Shown here: positions 28,201 to 43,200 of the stretch, piece by piece
Layout: each line of letters opens with the position of its first letter
How positions within the stretch are numbered: position 1 is the stretch's first letter
From: Macropodus opercularis
Lineage: Eukaryota > Chordata > Actinopteri > Anabantiformes > Osphronemidae
Assembly (NCBI GenBank): GCA_030770545.1
Contig: CM061096.1
Span: forward strand, 12,133,501-12,197,500
DNA length: 64,000 nt
Direction of reading: 5' to 3'
Translations under genes and position numbers: made by a program
The notes under the pieces: model-generated
Told to the model about the DNA's origin: nothing
The model's database searches: none
Seen by the model: only the letters and a program-made list of their open reading frames with translations

Positions 28201-31200
28201 ACACGCACGTCTTTCGTCAGTGCATCTTGCCCTGTGACCTCCTGGGACAGTCGTCTTAAGATCTTAAGAACTCTCAGATTACACACTACCAAAACACAAC
28301 TTGGGCTTTCATTGGTTCCATAACTCCATGTGCTTTTTGGAACTTCTGTTGTAGTTCTTGGTAAGTGTGCAATAATGTGTTATGAGCCCCAGCAGCCTCT
28401 CTCGCCAGTGACCTAAACAATGCTCCACTACTGTGCTGGGCCAGACTTGAATCAGTCTCAGTAGAATGACCACAACAACTCCTCTCATACTCCGGTTCTT
28501 TCTTTTTCCCCGTTTATGTTTTCTTTCCTCTTAGACACAGCAGAAATCCACACAATTGCAGGACTCACAATGTGATGTGTCTAAAAGCACCACATCACCA
28601 GGAAACAGCAAATACAACATCCCACTGTCATGAACTGGGAATCGTGCCAGGGATGACTTGTGCCTTTGCATCCTGTGCGTGACAACCAGTCTACACACCG
28701 TTTCCCAGAATCAGAATCTATACGACTGCCAGGTTCTTTGGAACAGTGTCATCAAGAGCTTTGAGTTTGTTATAGGGGCGAATAATGGCAACTGATCTCA
28801 GGCAGCAGGACATAGTTTACACAGACACCTCGGCTCATGGCTGGTGGGGACAGGACGGCATTTGTGTGTGTGCTGAGTGTGCACCTGCGGTTTGAAGTGT
28901 CTGGACGGACCAGTTCAGCAGTCGGGCATAATGTGCTCACACTGTCACGCTGTCTTGTCTCAACTGAGTTGATCTACATGATATGAAACAGAATGTTTAC
29001 CTGCCTTACCTTCTTACGCTGACTTTGCTAATTAATTATATTATAAAATTAAGGAAAAGTGATTAGAGAAGTTTCTTTAAGGTGATTTGACACCAGCAGG
29101 GGAATACGACTAAAATGATCAAACATCTTCTCCTGTTTTGAGACGACAAGGTGTTTACCACCCAGCTGAATGTTGACACTATGTTTAACTAACCCCTTTG
29201 TTCTTCCTACGACAGCCCATTGTGAGAGTTTACATTTAAGCTCAACAGAATCGTAGGGCGTGTATAAGTCAGGCTGCAGGCAAGCGCACTGACTGAATTA
29301 AGGACCGACTGACTGGCAAGCTGGCTGTTCACGTTAGACAAACAGTGTCACGCGCACTCGCTGCTGAAAAAACGTCACATCCTCCACCTGCGTGTGTGGG
29401 GATCATCCCACCGCAGTTCTGGAAAAAGACATCCTCCCGCTTGCAGGAAGTTACAGTTGCAGCTGACTGATTCTTCTGAATGATAGATTTCTGCCTAAAG
29501 CGCTTGTGTACAAATGTGCACAGCAGCGCGTTGGAGGCTGACACTAAAAATTCCTCTCTTATCAGTCTTACGCTGCTCTGCTCATTTCTTTCTCTCAGGT
29601 TTGTTCTTGTAGCTGGCAAGAGTATGACAGGAATCTGATAAAGACATGCCGTGTCCACCTGTCACAGCAGCCCTGCAGGGCTTCACGGCAGCTATTTGGC
29701 TGTCAAAGTGTTCATTAGGCCTAAGGCTAAAGTATTGTGACAGTAAACAGAAACTCATGGTGCTGACAGGTAAACCGCTCGCTAATGTTGTTGAATTGCT
29801 GTTGCTTGATGCAACATTGGAAACTTTAAGTCTCAAAAAGGACACAAACAAACTCAGACATCATCAGCATGCATCACTTTTCTGAGAGGACCAAGACAAA
29901 GAAAGCAAAGTAACTGACTCATGCCTTGTTTTGCAGCTTGGTAGTTTGACGCACTACGTAGAAAAAAAAATTAAGGAATGTTTCTTTCAGTGAGCTTCAG
30001 AAAGGCTGAAGAAGACAAATTACTGCTACACTACTACACTTAAAGACAGAAATCCATACCCTCCATTTAAAGGCAGGCACTGTGCGGCGCTACCTGTTTT
30101 TCCGGCCCCTGGCCCCACTCCTCCATCTTTCTTAGAGTTACAGTTTGTGATTCCTCTAGTCATTCTACCCCACAGGCGTTTTCCTGACATGTGCCACACA
30201 CAGGATAAATGTGAACTGGAGATCACTGGTGCTGATTAGGTTGTCACAAAGGAATTTATTGTGAAACTCTTGTCTATGTTGGTACCACGTCAGCGCTGGA
30301 GAGGCTGGCTGCCAAACCTGCAGTTAGGCAGCGTTCCCCTGCCCCCAACGTCGACAGGCCTCCATCAGTAACTGTTGGTTTGTTCACTCCCTCTTACTGC
30401 AGATTTTGTGAGATATTTTAAGAGGATTCTTGTCACACTTCTTATCTGAGTACCTGTCATGTGCTTTTATTCTTGTAATTACTAGACAGCTATTTCCTAT
30501 AACAATGTGCAATTTGGCATCATGCCAATTTTATTATTAGTAAACAATCTGTCTGATAGGTACAGATTTCAAATGTAAAACACAGACCTGCTATTCTAAC
30601 TGGGCTAACCCCTGGTTAAACTGGTGTCAGCTGTCCCAGCGAGCATGAGCTTCATCAGTCAGCAGCACTGACCCCCACCTCCACATTTAGCCTGCAGCAA
30701 GGGCTCCCTGACAAGACTCCTTAAAAGAGAGAAGGAAGAAATACACCGTTTTTCTCAAGTGACATCTAACATAAACGCATTCAGGAGAAGAATAGGGTCC
30801 TGGTAAGGTCAGGATCCAGTAAATATACTCACCAAGCCTTTTGAGTCTATTTAGTGCAAACCGTGCTCCTTTTAAAGAGTAATGCCGCCGTGTTTGCAAG
30901 TTAATTGACATTATGCAGTTTTTACACGTTGACTGACCAGGCAGTTTTGTGCGTCTTTATTTTCATCTTTGTGCGTATTCTTGTTTTCTTTCTGTTGATT
31001 TCCACCCGTAATGAAAATTTGGCAACCGATCCAAGCAAAGATTTCCTTGAGTTGTACAGGTTTGGATCGTAACAATAGTTTATCTTGGACCAACTTCAAT
31101 GCAGACTTGATGTTTACAACGTTAAAACAAGTTTCAACATGTATTCATACTGTAGTAGAGAAACAAATGGAATATAATTAGCTTCCAGTTAAATGAAATC

Positions 31201-34200
31201 AAATGTGATTCGCTCTAAACGGGATATGATAAGCAAAGACATACTAAGGTCAGATCTGCTGTCTTTAATAGACACACAGAACCTGAGGTGAGCTCAGCAA
31301 GTGAGGGAATGACTGATGCTTTGTTACTATAGCAACGAATAGCCAATTTGTCAATGAAGAACGAGAACAGTGTGTTCGCTCCCATTAACACATCCTCCTC
31401 GTCATTAAATGGCTACAGATTCCAGAGCTGGCCTGTAACAAAGAACAGTGTGTACCTGTCAGCATGTTTGTTCACGCAAGTGTGACCTGCCTGTGTGATC
31501 TGATGTGAATGATTCCCTATGTGTGGCAGAGACAAAGAATGGAAATGTCTCGGAAACACCCTTGTTTGATGTTCTCTGTTTGCTTTTAGGCAGAAATATT
31601 AAAAGTATTAACGATTGGACACAGTCGCCACATTGTTGGGCTGTTACTATACAACACACCGGCGAGTGTTGTTTTTCGGCTCTGCGTTCAGATGTCACGT
31701 CGCCGTAATGGGAAACGCAGGCGGCTCAAAGCCAGACGTTCAGAGCCAGACTCGTGTTTTACCACATGTTCGAATGCATATGTGTAGGTGTGGCAGGTGA
31801 GTACGGAGAGGGAAGCCAACGCACACAGACCCAGGACGCCACTGTGTGCTATAACTCAATGTGCATGAGCTTTGATGTTGGAAGGTAGAAAGTGGACCGT
31901 TGTGAGCACGGACATTGAAGCATTACCTGCGTGGCAAATAATTTACAGCAAGCCCACACCAAACACAAATTCCTCCACCTGAGGAATGTGCAACAACCGA
32001 AAAGTCGACACGAGACTGAAACTCTGTGCTCCGCCACTCTCTGTTTTCCCTGAGGTGGACAGGGGAGACGAAAGGCGGAGGAGTTGATTATTAGTGAGAG
32101 TAGTGGTGTGCGTCGACAGGCTTGGGGCTATAGTTTAGTCCTGTGTGTGTGTGTCTTTCATAACCCACGCAGTCCCTGTCACAGCTCACTGACGACTAAC
32201 ACAACACAACAGGAATGAGGCAGGCTAGAGGTCAAGAGGTCAGCAAGAGTGGTTAAAGTAGAATAGTGAAGAGCAACAGTAATAACTAGACCTGAGGACA
32301 TGTGGGTGGTTTCTTAGTTTGGGGTCTGGGGATGTTTTGGGAATCCAAACTTGCTGCATGTTCTCTAATCCCGTTCCCTGCCTCAGTAATCCGTCACACT
32401 CACTGTATCTATTAAATGCAGCACGTGTGTGCAGAGAGCTGCTCTTGTCCCACTGCCAGACTTGTTAAGAGGCTCAGAGTTGTCTGAAAGGAGCCCATTG
32501 AGGATGCTTGGTGTTACGGTTAACACGGTGGATGCAAGCGTCAAATCGAGTGGTTTATTATGATGTGTGTCAAAAATACAACTTCGCCTGCGTCCATGAA
32601 ACTTCCAACGTCTGACTCTGTGCTGTGGCGGAAACTGTCTCTCATCATAATAGTACAGTTAGTTAATAAGGTGTCACTGTTGCTTTACTCACCCAGTGAA
32701 GGCGCCTCCTCCTCTACTTCTGCTCCACTTTTATTGTTTTTAGGTTTTCCCTTCCCTGGAAATATAAAAATAGTTTTGCTCGTTAGAAAAGCAAATGGAT
32801 GCAGTATGTTTTAGACTCAGCTCTTCTCCCCACTTATTTGGAGCTCAGCCACCTGTCAAGCATCGCTAATGGCTCCACAGCACAACAGGAAGTTTTTTTC
32901 CTCTTAATGGTTTGGTCTCCAGCCAGCTGTGTGTGGAGGCGTGCTGAGCGCTGATGGCCGGCATGGTAAGACAGAAGAAGAAGAAGAACGCATGGCATGT
33001 GGGCATGTAGAGCCTTGACTTGTCATACTCATTGTTTGAAGCCGATGCTTGAGTCTTCATTTCAGTCATTTTATGGCTTATTTTTTGCTGCATATGATGC
33101 TTTTATTAGGCGTCTCAGAGCAGCTATGACGTTGTTGCTTTCATTATGATATAATCTGGGAGGACCTTAATTAACCACTCTGTATTTTTATTGATTAGCG
33201 TCCCATTACCCAACGCCGCAGAATGATTTGTGTGTGTTTATATGTGCATTTGTGTGCTTGTTGTGGTGTTTAAATACATTACAGACTAGTATGCAGTGTT
33301 ATTTTTGAGCATGGTTTGGGATCATAAATATGAGCTGGTTTTGGGAAAATCCTAACATAGTGACCAGCTGATAGATGTTTTATTAGTGGGAGACGTTTGG
33401 CTAAGATCAGCTCCCACATTTCTTTCTAATAGCAGCCTTTTGGGTTCCTCATTTAGTTGATTTAGGACACGGTCATAAAACAGTTTGGCGATCATTAAAT
33501 GACTTACACTCATTCATTTTTGCTTTTCCTCTTGTTGCAGACAGACTGTTAACTATTCATACTGATTACAGTAAACCTCTCGCGTCCAGTCGGGTTCGGC
33601 TACGCAGCGTTTGAGGTCATACCCGAAGCTCAGACTCAGCCAGTGGAGTAGAAAACAATGAAAATGACAGACGCAGATTATGTAACAACAGAAACCTCCC
33701 TTCACTTCAGATACCATGTCACATATACATGTCTGAGTTGTCTCGTGAAGCTCGCTTCCACATGCAGAGTGTAGTGTTTACATCTGAAAATAGCCCGTCA
33801 GAGTCCAGGGCTCTCTTTGGCTTCCTGACCTGTTCTGTGGCCTTTCGTTGCACTCACCATGCATGTGTTTATTTGTCTTTGAGGGCTTTTGCGCTCTGCT
33901 GCACAGAGGCACTGAGAGCATGTTTGCTGTAGCTGCTCAGCGCGTGTTTTGTGCAGGCACATCCATAAGGGTGTGCACCTGCGCATCTCTTGTGTAGGTG
34001 AGTAGAGGCTGTAGCGACTGGCCATCGTTTGTCTCGCTCTCACACAAAGAACTAAACAGTGTTAAATAGTTCAGGAAGCCTTTTTCAAGATATCTGGTCT
34101 TTAATTTGTATCAATAACACAACCAGACAGTACCTAACTTTTTCCACTACTGATTCAGACTCATGTTCCCGTTTGAAGGACCAATGTGTGTCATTTTCAT

Positions 34201-37200
34201 CATCTGTTCATCTTTTCTTTCTGTGTCCCTCCCTTATTTAATTTAATTTCTCAGAGGTCAGAACGTAGCCTATAGCATCCTGATTTCCATGTAGGACACG
34301 CTTGGGGCTAAACTGCCAACAACCTGTCCAAAATATGGTTGAAATTATTCCCCAACCTGCTGGTTCAGTGGCATAAACAAGGAAACGTTGTACAGTTGAA
34401 TATGTAACTGTGACAAGCCGTGACTCGCCAGTGTCGCAGCCGTTCAGTCGCACAGATTTTCTCTCTCAAAGTGCCCGTTGCACTTCACCGTGTGGGCAGC
34501 GGCAGATACAAACACTATCAGCGTTTCCCCGGCTGCGATGGAAACAAAAAAAGACACAGCACAAGAACAAACCAAACAGCACAGTGGATATGTGTCATTT
34601 TCCATAATGTATATTAATGTCAGAGAATGTCAAAACTGTCTTGAACAACATCTCAGACACTTAGTGAGCAGACACACAGCAACCCACAAGCACACATTGC
34701 ACATGAGCCCACATACGGCCTCTGCTGTCTTATCATGTAATCTGGAGTTGGTGGAACATTACGAGTTAATGTTCATCTCAGGACTTGTTTAATTTGCATT
34801 AGTAACTTGACCTTATTCTCAAAGGCAGATTGGTCTTTTTTACCTCCGGTTTCGGTCGAACGTGCATGTTCACCCTTGCTCTGCTCTTGCCCAGTAAGAC
34901 CTACTGTAGTTCAAGGCTCATTTCCTAATTACAGTGCTGGCCAGAGGTAATTACAACCTTAGATTAAGAGCCATTTCTCTTTTTTTTACAGCCCCACTGA
35001 AATGCAGCAATTTGTGGTAGCTTTCTGGGATGATCATCCTCCCTCTCATCCCCCCTCTCTCTCTCTCTCTCATTCTCCATCTGTCTCTCTCACTCTGCCT
35101 TAATACTTTACTGGAGTTAGTTTAGGAATTTGGGGGATTTTGGGCTTTTTTCAACCAGAGTAAAGAGGTTAAAAAATAGCAGAGCTTAGTACTTTCTTTG
35201 GTGCCATGTTGGAATCACAGTCGATCGACGGCTGAAGTAACTGGTGAAATCTGACTGCATTCAACATGTGTGTGGATGTGGACACAGAGGACAGCAGTTA
35301 TTTGGGGTTTGCGCTCAAGCTGGGGCACTCCGAAGCCAGTTCCCTTCGCGTGTGTGTATATTTATGCTAGGTTTTGAAGTGGTTCTTCTGAACGCATCAT
35401 TTGGCTGCATCGGCAAGCTCTTCTTCAATTTAGCTTGGCAGGCGTACGGGCTGGGGTTTGCCTCCACATACCTCTGGGTCCGCATTGATCTGTGAGGCTG
35501 AGGCCTTTGAAGCCAGGGGTTTTATTTAAGATGCTTGTTGGAGAGGGTACCCCGGCTGGGTTGGAACACCCCCCGGCTGTGCAGCACCTCTAGAGGGGTG
35601 CTCTGAGACTTTTAACAACCGATTAAGTGTTGTACATCTTGATTTCATGTCACTGAGAAAGTATTTTCTAATTGCAAAGAGACCTCACTCTCACATGGCC
35701 TTGAGAAAAACAAACACACACTATTCACGCGCTTTTTTCAGCTTTCCACCCTGTCACCTCCCCTCTCCTGCCTACTGTGTGAGTGCTCCTCTTCTACCTC
35801 GACCTCCCCATGTCCCTCCTCTTCTCCCTTCTCCGGGCCTCCTCATCTCAGCACCTGACTTTTAACCCTCTAATCCTTCGGATGAACGGGGCAGGATACC
35901 TCGGGCATTTCCCCTAATTGGTGCAAACTGAGCTCTGCTTTAAGTTTGTAGAAGGAAGAGAGGCGGCGTGTCCACTCAGCGGTTCTGAGACTAATGAGTG
36001 ACTGTCAATCAGACGGAGCAGATTTGGACATCTGTGCTCTTTCCCTCCAAAGCTCTATGGCACAGATAATGAAATGCCAGGATGAAAGCACAGGCTGACA
36101 CAATGCTGGTAACCAGATGCTGGATGGGCAGATTGGTTTCAACATCCCCTTGGTGTGATGGCCAAATTGTTTAAATTGGGTTTTTACAACAGAGGGTACC
36201 TTCGCCTTAGTCCCAGACAGACTTGTTCCATGGAGCATCAGTAATGCAGCTCGTGTGCATGTGTGTCTCCATCAGACCTCATTCAATCTAATCTCAGCAG
36301 TGACAAAAACACAAACACAAGAGCCTTTCGTTACGGCTGAAGCAGGAAGCCGTGAGCTCCTCGTCATTAATCACCTATACTGGTGCCTTCAGTCACTCTC
36401 CTGTACTGTAAAGTGTTACAATCTGTTCAAAATAGAAGACAGTAAGTTCTCCACATTAGTGGGGGATAATTGGCCTCCTGTGGCTGCTCCTCTGTGTCTA
36501 GTAGCCTAATGAAAACCAATTACTATCATTATATGCGGTCAATGACACGGCAGCTTCCCCTAGAACATAATGACAGTCTGTGAAGAAACACATGGGGAGG
36601 AAACAAGCGATACGTGGTCGTGGGGGTTAATAGCGGGGCTAACTGGAGTAGTTTATGCCGTCTGTTGTGCCCCCAGGACAGGTGATTTTCCATGCCTGTT
36701 TATGGGGCTTTGTAAAAGATGCTAATCTGTCTGAAATGTGGAAGGATGGCAGCCAGGCGACGGCATCTGATGTGAAGGTGAACGTGCGTTTTAAGCGGTT
36801 GCATTTTAACCAGTGATTTCCATCTGGGTCTCAATGGCACCAACTGAGAAGCTTCAGGGCTCTTTGACATCATCAGAAAATAATTTCAAATTATTCCACA
36901 GGTTTTTTGTTTAGTAATAACAATGAGGTTTTGAACCACATTGGTGTGATCATTATGTGGTTATCACCTCGTCCAGTATAAACAGTTCTGGGTTAAAACT
37001 TAAACCTGTAATTTTGAAAACAATAGTGAAACCAGTGTCAGTCTTCAACAAAACCCCCACTGGATATTATTTGGAAAGTTACTGTGTTGTCATCTGGACA
37101 CACCAGGTAAACTGGCTACTTCATGGAACAGAGACTAGTTTAAACATGTTGACTCATGTCACTTCATTAGATGTTGGTGTATCGGTGGGTCACTCAGGAA

Positions 37201-40200
37201 TTTGACCTCACTGCTCATCACTTTAATGAAAAATGAGTCACATTTATACTTTGAGTGGCTATTTCATTACATGATAAAAGCCAACTACTGATACGTCACG
37301 TGCAGTTATAATATAATGAGATCACAACTTTAAACGTTTTGCTTCATAAGTGTGTTATAATGACTTTTTATATGATAATGCAATTATGGAGGCATTTTAC
37401 TTTGAAGGATATATTCAATATAGTACAATAACACAATAATGTCACCAATGTTGTTGGCCATTAAAACGAATGCATCTAATCGTTTTTGTTTATTGAGTTT
37501 TATTGTAATAATTGTTTTTATTTTTGGCTGTATTGCTTTTCCACACTGCACCATTACACTCTTTTCCTGGTTTGTGTATTATCGGTGAACCACAGCTTCA
37601 ATACGTTCTAAAAGTACAGAACAACAGCTTCAACGCTCGTGTCTGTTGTGGGATGTTTCCCTGTGCGCGTTAAAAACAGCTGTACTCTGCGGTGAGCGCG
37701 GCTCGGTGCGGTCCAGACACACGGCTTGGACCCTGCGTGCTGCGTCCTGCGGTCCAGCACCAGTGCGTCTCATTACCGCCCCGGCGCACACGCTGGCCTT
37801 TTACGCATTCCATAAACAAACGAACTTCGTTTTATCACCAGTATTTAGTGATGCGATGCTTTAGTGGCGCCCGCAACGCCAATAAAACCTGTCACATCCA
37901 TTAAGTCATCTCGGCGTTAGTGTAGTTTACTTGTCATTGGCTTTAACAAAGACCTACGCGTTTACGTTTTACGCACTGCTGTGTGCATTTTAAGCATTTA
38001 AAGCGTAAAGCTCCCTGGTGTTTATTGAGAGGGAGAATACAAGTTATTTATGCTGTTCAAGGATCCGGATAATACTCAAGGTAGTCATATTTCTAAAACT
38101 GCATTTCAGTCAGCGTATCCCTGTAGCACTTCTTTACGCAAAGTAGTTATCCGTTCCATGTGTTGGAGCTTAGTAAGTAAACAGCCTTATTTTATTAGTC
38201 AAAGCAGGGAATTCTTACCCTTTACTTGAAGGAGTAACGTGTGACAACAGCCGCCCGGTGTTTTTGTCCGAGCCGAGCACTTCACCGATATAACTCCATA
38301 CACTGCACTGTAGCTTCCGAGTTTGCGCTCTCCTTAAAAAGTTTAGTCGAACCTGCCAAACGTCCAGCGAACGGTCTTCATCAATATCCTTGGAGAGGTA
38401 CGACAACCTCCACGTCAAGGAATGCGCTCGAGTCTGTGAGAGTCTCTGGACAAAAAGCGCTTTATTGGTGAGCACAGAGGAGAGTTTAAGCGAGGGGTGG
38501 GAGGGGCGAGGCCCGGCGAGGCGAGGCCCGGCGAGGCGAGGCGCACGGCGGCAGAGCGCACTCCTGCACAGACCGGAGAGCAGTGCGCGCACCTCACCTT
38601 GGTGTTTGGCTGTGCGCTGAAGGAAAGAAATTCCAGCCTTCCTTTCAGCTCGCTTTTTCTTAATGCCTACCTGCATGACCTGTTTGAAGCAGAGAAGTTA
38701 GTTTCATTTGAAGCGCAGTTTGACTAACCTTTCTCTGCTTTGGATTCCTGCACTTTACGCAGCTTGTGCAGGAGAATATCTACAGTCACTTCGGTCACGT
38801 TAGAAAACGTCACTTTACATTAAAAGACCGTTGTCATAAGAATAAGTGTTTTAATATTTATGGTAAAAAAAAGAAAGTTGTTTATATTTATGTCTATGTT
38901 TCCAATTTCTGCATTAAGGGGAGAGAGGGGGCATTGGGTTGACTGGCCAGTGCACAAGCAGTCCAGATAAGCTCACATCTCCAAGCGGAGAAAGCTGCTG
39001 AATACTTGCTAATGTCAGTGACAAACTACCCGTTTGGCAGCTGGCAGCTCATTTCAATGTCAGCTAGTCCCACCAAGGTGCAGTAAGGTGATAGCTCTCA
39101 GGAACTGTGTCACCTCCGCTGTGTACTTATAGCCAGCCGCAGTTAAGCAGCACAGTGCAGTGCTTTAAGTGTTTGCATGGATTCGAGCCTACACCTCCCT
39201 GCAGCGCTTCTGTTTTCTCTACACAGTTGACAGGAGTTACCAAAAAACAGTAATTGAGAGCAGGACATATTTCTCCTTGTGGTGACATCATTCACCGTCG
39301 TGCTGAAGGCATGGAGACTCCAAAAAGAACAACAAACAGACGTCTCTCTGGCTCAGAGGCCATCGCACGTGTCTCCTGAATTGACCCCCTCCCTCATTAT
39401 CCTGTAGAATTAGCTCCACGTGTTGAACCATTCAAAGTGTTTTGTATATCAGTACCCACACTGTCTGTGCTCGTGCCTTTCTTGTTCTTTTTGTCCTCCT
39501 GCTCCTACTGTAGGACTTATTAGTCATTTAACATGCACATACACACACACAGACCCATCTGCAACGCATTACAGGAAATTGCAGGAATAGAGAAATGATT
39601 TTACGCGTGTCCTGCAGGGTCCAGATGTAGCTCCTCAGTCAGCCACAACTGAGTTTTACATGTTTAGAAGACCAAAACAAAGGCTACGACATAAATCAAA
39701 CTGTACCCAGTCGACCTTTATCGCATGTATGAGCTGCACATGTGCTCATGCTCCCTTCTGTTTCCCCTCATTCATGCACTACGTTATTTATCCTTGTGTC
39801 TTAGCTTGTATGTATGTGTGAGTGTTGCATGGTGAGTTCAAGACAGACTCCAGACTAGCAACCATATGTTATTTCTTCACGGCATAGAAATTTGTTTGTT
39901 GAGTTTTACAAATAAGAGTGAGCTCAATGTGGCCACAACTAGTTTTCACATTGAAATTTACAATATGTCTAGTTAGTCTGTATAGTCTATATACAGTATA
40001 ACAATATTATAGTAAGAAATAACTGGATTTAAGATAAGATTAGACTTTAAGATTAGATAAGACTTTATTTATCCCGCAGTGGGGAAATTCTGGTGACCCA
40101 GCAGCAGCAGAGAAACAGTTGGAAAAATAAGAAAAATAAAAAAGTTACAATAGTTACAAAAAAAAGAGTAAAATATGTTATACATTATATACAAAAAAGA

Positions 40201-43200
40201 AAAGAAAAAATGTACATATGTCAACATAAAGTGCAAAGTGCCAAAGAAAAAAAGTAAAACAAAAATACAAAAAAATAACATACATGCAAACATGGACACC
40301 GCACGGCACACATCACACTTTGAAAACATGCTTTTAATTATTTATAAAGCAATGAATGTCATGAATTAATTTAGGATTTGGAAGTATCTGCTAAAATGAA
40401 ATAGTGTAATGTAATGTTACATTTATTAATCTACTACATGTAGAAATAAAACCTTGAATTTATAGATGTACTCTCAATATACAATGTCACCTTTCTAGAG
40501 GCTAAATTAGACCCTGACACCAGACAGAGAACTTGGCCTAAACAAGCTTAGTGATGCCTGTCCTCACTGTGTGGTGCCATAAATTAACACTTACAGTTTA
40601 TTATGCCACTTAGCTGTTTAATTCTCAGCAGCATTTATAGCCGCAACAAATGGAAGCTTATTTGTACATTACAGGACAGTAGGCGCCTGGTCAGTGGTGC
40701 GAGTCACGGTCTAGCGGCTGTGACAGCGTTACTGCATGTGTCGTCAGTAAAAGATGCAGAGGCTGCTCCATAACGTTGCCCAGGGGAACTAGTAAAACGC
40801 TGGTTAATGGCTGAGCCGACCGCAGCCTGCCAACAGTTCAGAGCCAGAGGCACACTGCACCATGCTGGGAGGTGACAAGGACTATCAGTGTCCGTAACCT
40901 GCCCACGGTTTCATTCCATGTAGTCATCTACATCATCAAGTTCAAACTAGACGTTCATCAGCTTCTTTCTCTCGATTCTGGTTTGGCCCTGATCTCTTAG
41001 GTTTGTTCACTTTTTTCTTTCGCCCTCATTTATTTCGTTTTTTTAGAACCATTATATATTAATAACATTTAAAGTGTTGCTCAGCTTTATTGCATCTCTG
41101 TCGATCAGTTGTGAAGGTCATTGTGTTTATATTTTTTTCCTTCTCATAAGGAAGAATGAACAGTGACTGGTAAATTCCCTGATAGATTGGTTTTATCAAC
41201 CAGTCCTCATAGAGACAAAGAGCAACATTCCTCAACAGAGACTAAATAGCCTTTGTCCTTGGGCATAAAAAGCCTCCAGACCTTATTCAAACATATCCGT
41301 ACATACTTGGAACTTTACTCCTCTTAAATTTAATTATTTTGCATGTTCTGCTCCTGCAAACACTAGTTTGGATCTTTACATCTATCAGTACCGCTCTGCT
41401 CCAGCACAGTTCACTATATGTTGTGCTTGCTGTATTGAATTTTATGGCAAACTCAGCAAGTTAGGCTTGTTCTCCAGTAAATAGTGTCTGGCTTCATGCC
41501 CAGTCATAGAGAAAGAAACAGACACAGCTATAGAAATTAATGCTACACAGTCATACCCTTCAACGTCCAGAGGAGAAGCACAAACATGTCTCATGGTGTG
41601 AGGTGAGTATTTTCTGTTGTTCACCTCGTTCTGTGGGTTATTGCCTTCTGAAAAGTAGGACCCAGTGAGTTCTCCCTGCAGGAGAATAGTGCCCACTGTA
41701 CAATCACATTCACTTACCCACGTTGTCAGTGGACAACACCCATGCTCCTTAAAACTGAAGAATTAAATTGAATTAGTGGGTTTTCTTAAATATTGCCAAA
41801 AACAGAACAACGTGTCCTCAAGTTTCCGAAAACAACATGCGCAGCATATTTTGAGGACAAAGAACATTTTAACATTAAATATTTGACATAAAGGCCTTAT
41901 TCTTCCTCAGTGACAAAGCTGTGGTCATGTGGCATAAAGTGGAGAAATATCAGGAGCTGTAATACAAGTTTTTGCATAAGCTAAATTATTGTTAGGCCTT
42001 GAATATTGTTTTATTGCACAAGTGGTGAAGGAATGCACAGTCTGTTTAACAATTAACAAATGCACAGTGAGCGAGGGTGGGGGCTGTTTTTGATGCGTTG
42101 CTTTTTCGATAATACGGCCTGGGAACCTTCATCCTGGGTTATTTTCTGAACTCAAGCCCTGCTTATTATTCTCTCAGCTTTTTCCCATCTTTCACGGGCT
42201 GAGGTGAGAGCGTGAGTGGGCCCATTGTTAGTAAACTATATCTGCATATGTATCAGTGTTTATGTGTGCTTCATGCAGATGCATGCCACCCCCTGCATGT
42301 CACACGTAAATGTGTTGTGACGGCCGTATGTGTGGTCTGCCATGAGACAGGACTGAGACCTGCTCACAAGGCCCGGGTCGCCTTTCTCTACTGCAAAGCC
42401 TCAGGCCCCAGTAGGAGGAAAAATGTCTTTGCATCAAGTGCCATGCAGGCGAGGAGACGCTACCGCAGGACCATACAGTGCATGTTTAGTTAGCGGTTGC
42501 TATGGGAACCTGAATGTGATGGAGAAATATGGCTAACAGAGACAGACCTAATGAGTAAACACAAAGCAGAAGTTGTCACTTTTTTCTGAGAACAAACAGT
42601 CATTATTATAATCAAATGCAATGCATCAGGTAAAGGTGAAATGTTGACTCTTCCCAGCTGCCCCTTCCTGCCAGCTTTACTCTTCATAAGTCAGCCTGTT
42701 GCTCGTAAAGCTGTCTGCTGTAGAGGAACCTTTTTTGTCATAAAGCACTCCAAGTCTACATTGTATTATCTTGTTTACACAGTTCGTCCTCGGTTAGTGT
42801 GAGTCATAGGGAGGCTCATAGAAGAATATGTATCCTGCAGTAATCTACATGCTCAGGGTCAAACAGGCTCAGAGTTTTCAACCAAAACGCCTTAGTATCT
42901 GTCAGAGTGGGGGGTAACTAAACTTGCTTTAGGAACGTAAGACATCATTAAAAACTGTCTGGCTTCTGTTTGTTTAGTGCTCATTGTTTTGTTCTGTTGT
43001 TATGATGATTGTAGCCTCTTTGTCATTTCTCTGTGGTCAAGTCCTGGCATTCTGGCGTCACTGGAGCAAGCTGAGGCCTCAACGTGAGCTCATTAGTGAA
43101 CAAGATGAAAAAACCCTCAACACAAAGGCTTCAGGGATCTGTACACTTAACTTTTAGTGATTGCAGGAGCTGTTCATTTGATGCAGAGGAGGCCCAGACA

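Larger units (their letters stand above)
37630..38720 (-). promoter_or_regulatory. vasn: CpG-rich region, likely vasn promoter
   Basis: Within a mostly A/T-rich intron, 37680-37880 and 38220-38610 are markedly rich in CG dinucleotides. On the minus strand the order is promoter-like: GC-rich direct repeats (15 bp unit at 38506-38535), a CACCC/GC-box stretch (CCTCCCACCCC near 38494-38508), then a transcribed-looking stretch ending in a strong splice donor at 38218. vasn is the only minus-strand gene downstream. No TATA box is convincing. An alternative coro7 promoter is possible but less well supported. Confidence 0.5.

Noticed and set aside
28255..28268. Palindrome CTTAAGATCTTAAG
   Set aside because: Perfect but only 14 bp, with no flanking repeat or duplicated target site. 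Too short to signify an element.
38215..38676. 153-codon minus-strand frame over the CpG-rich block
   Set aside because: The GC-rich tandem repeat keeps frames open by composition, the protein is Arg/Ser/Leu-rich with no known domain, and the region fits a promoter and non-coding exon better.
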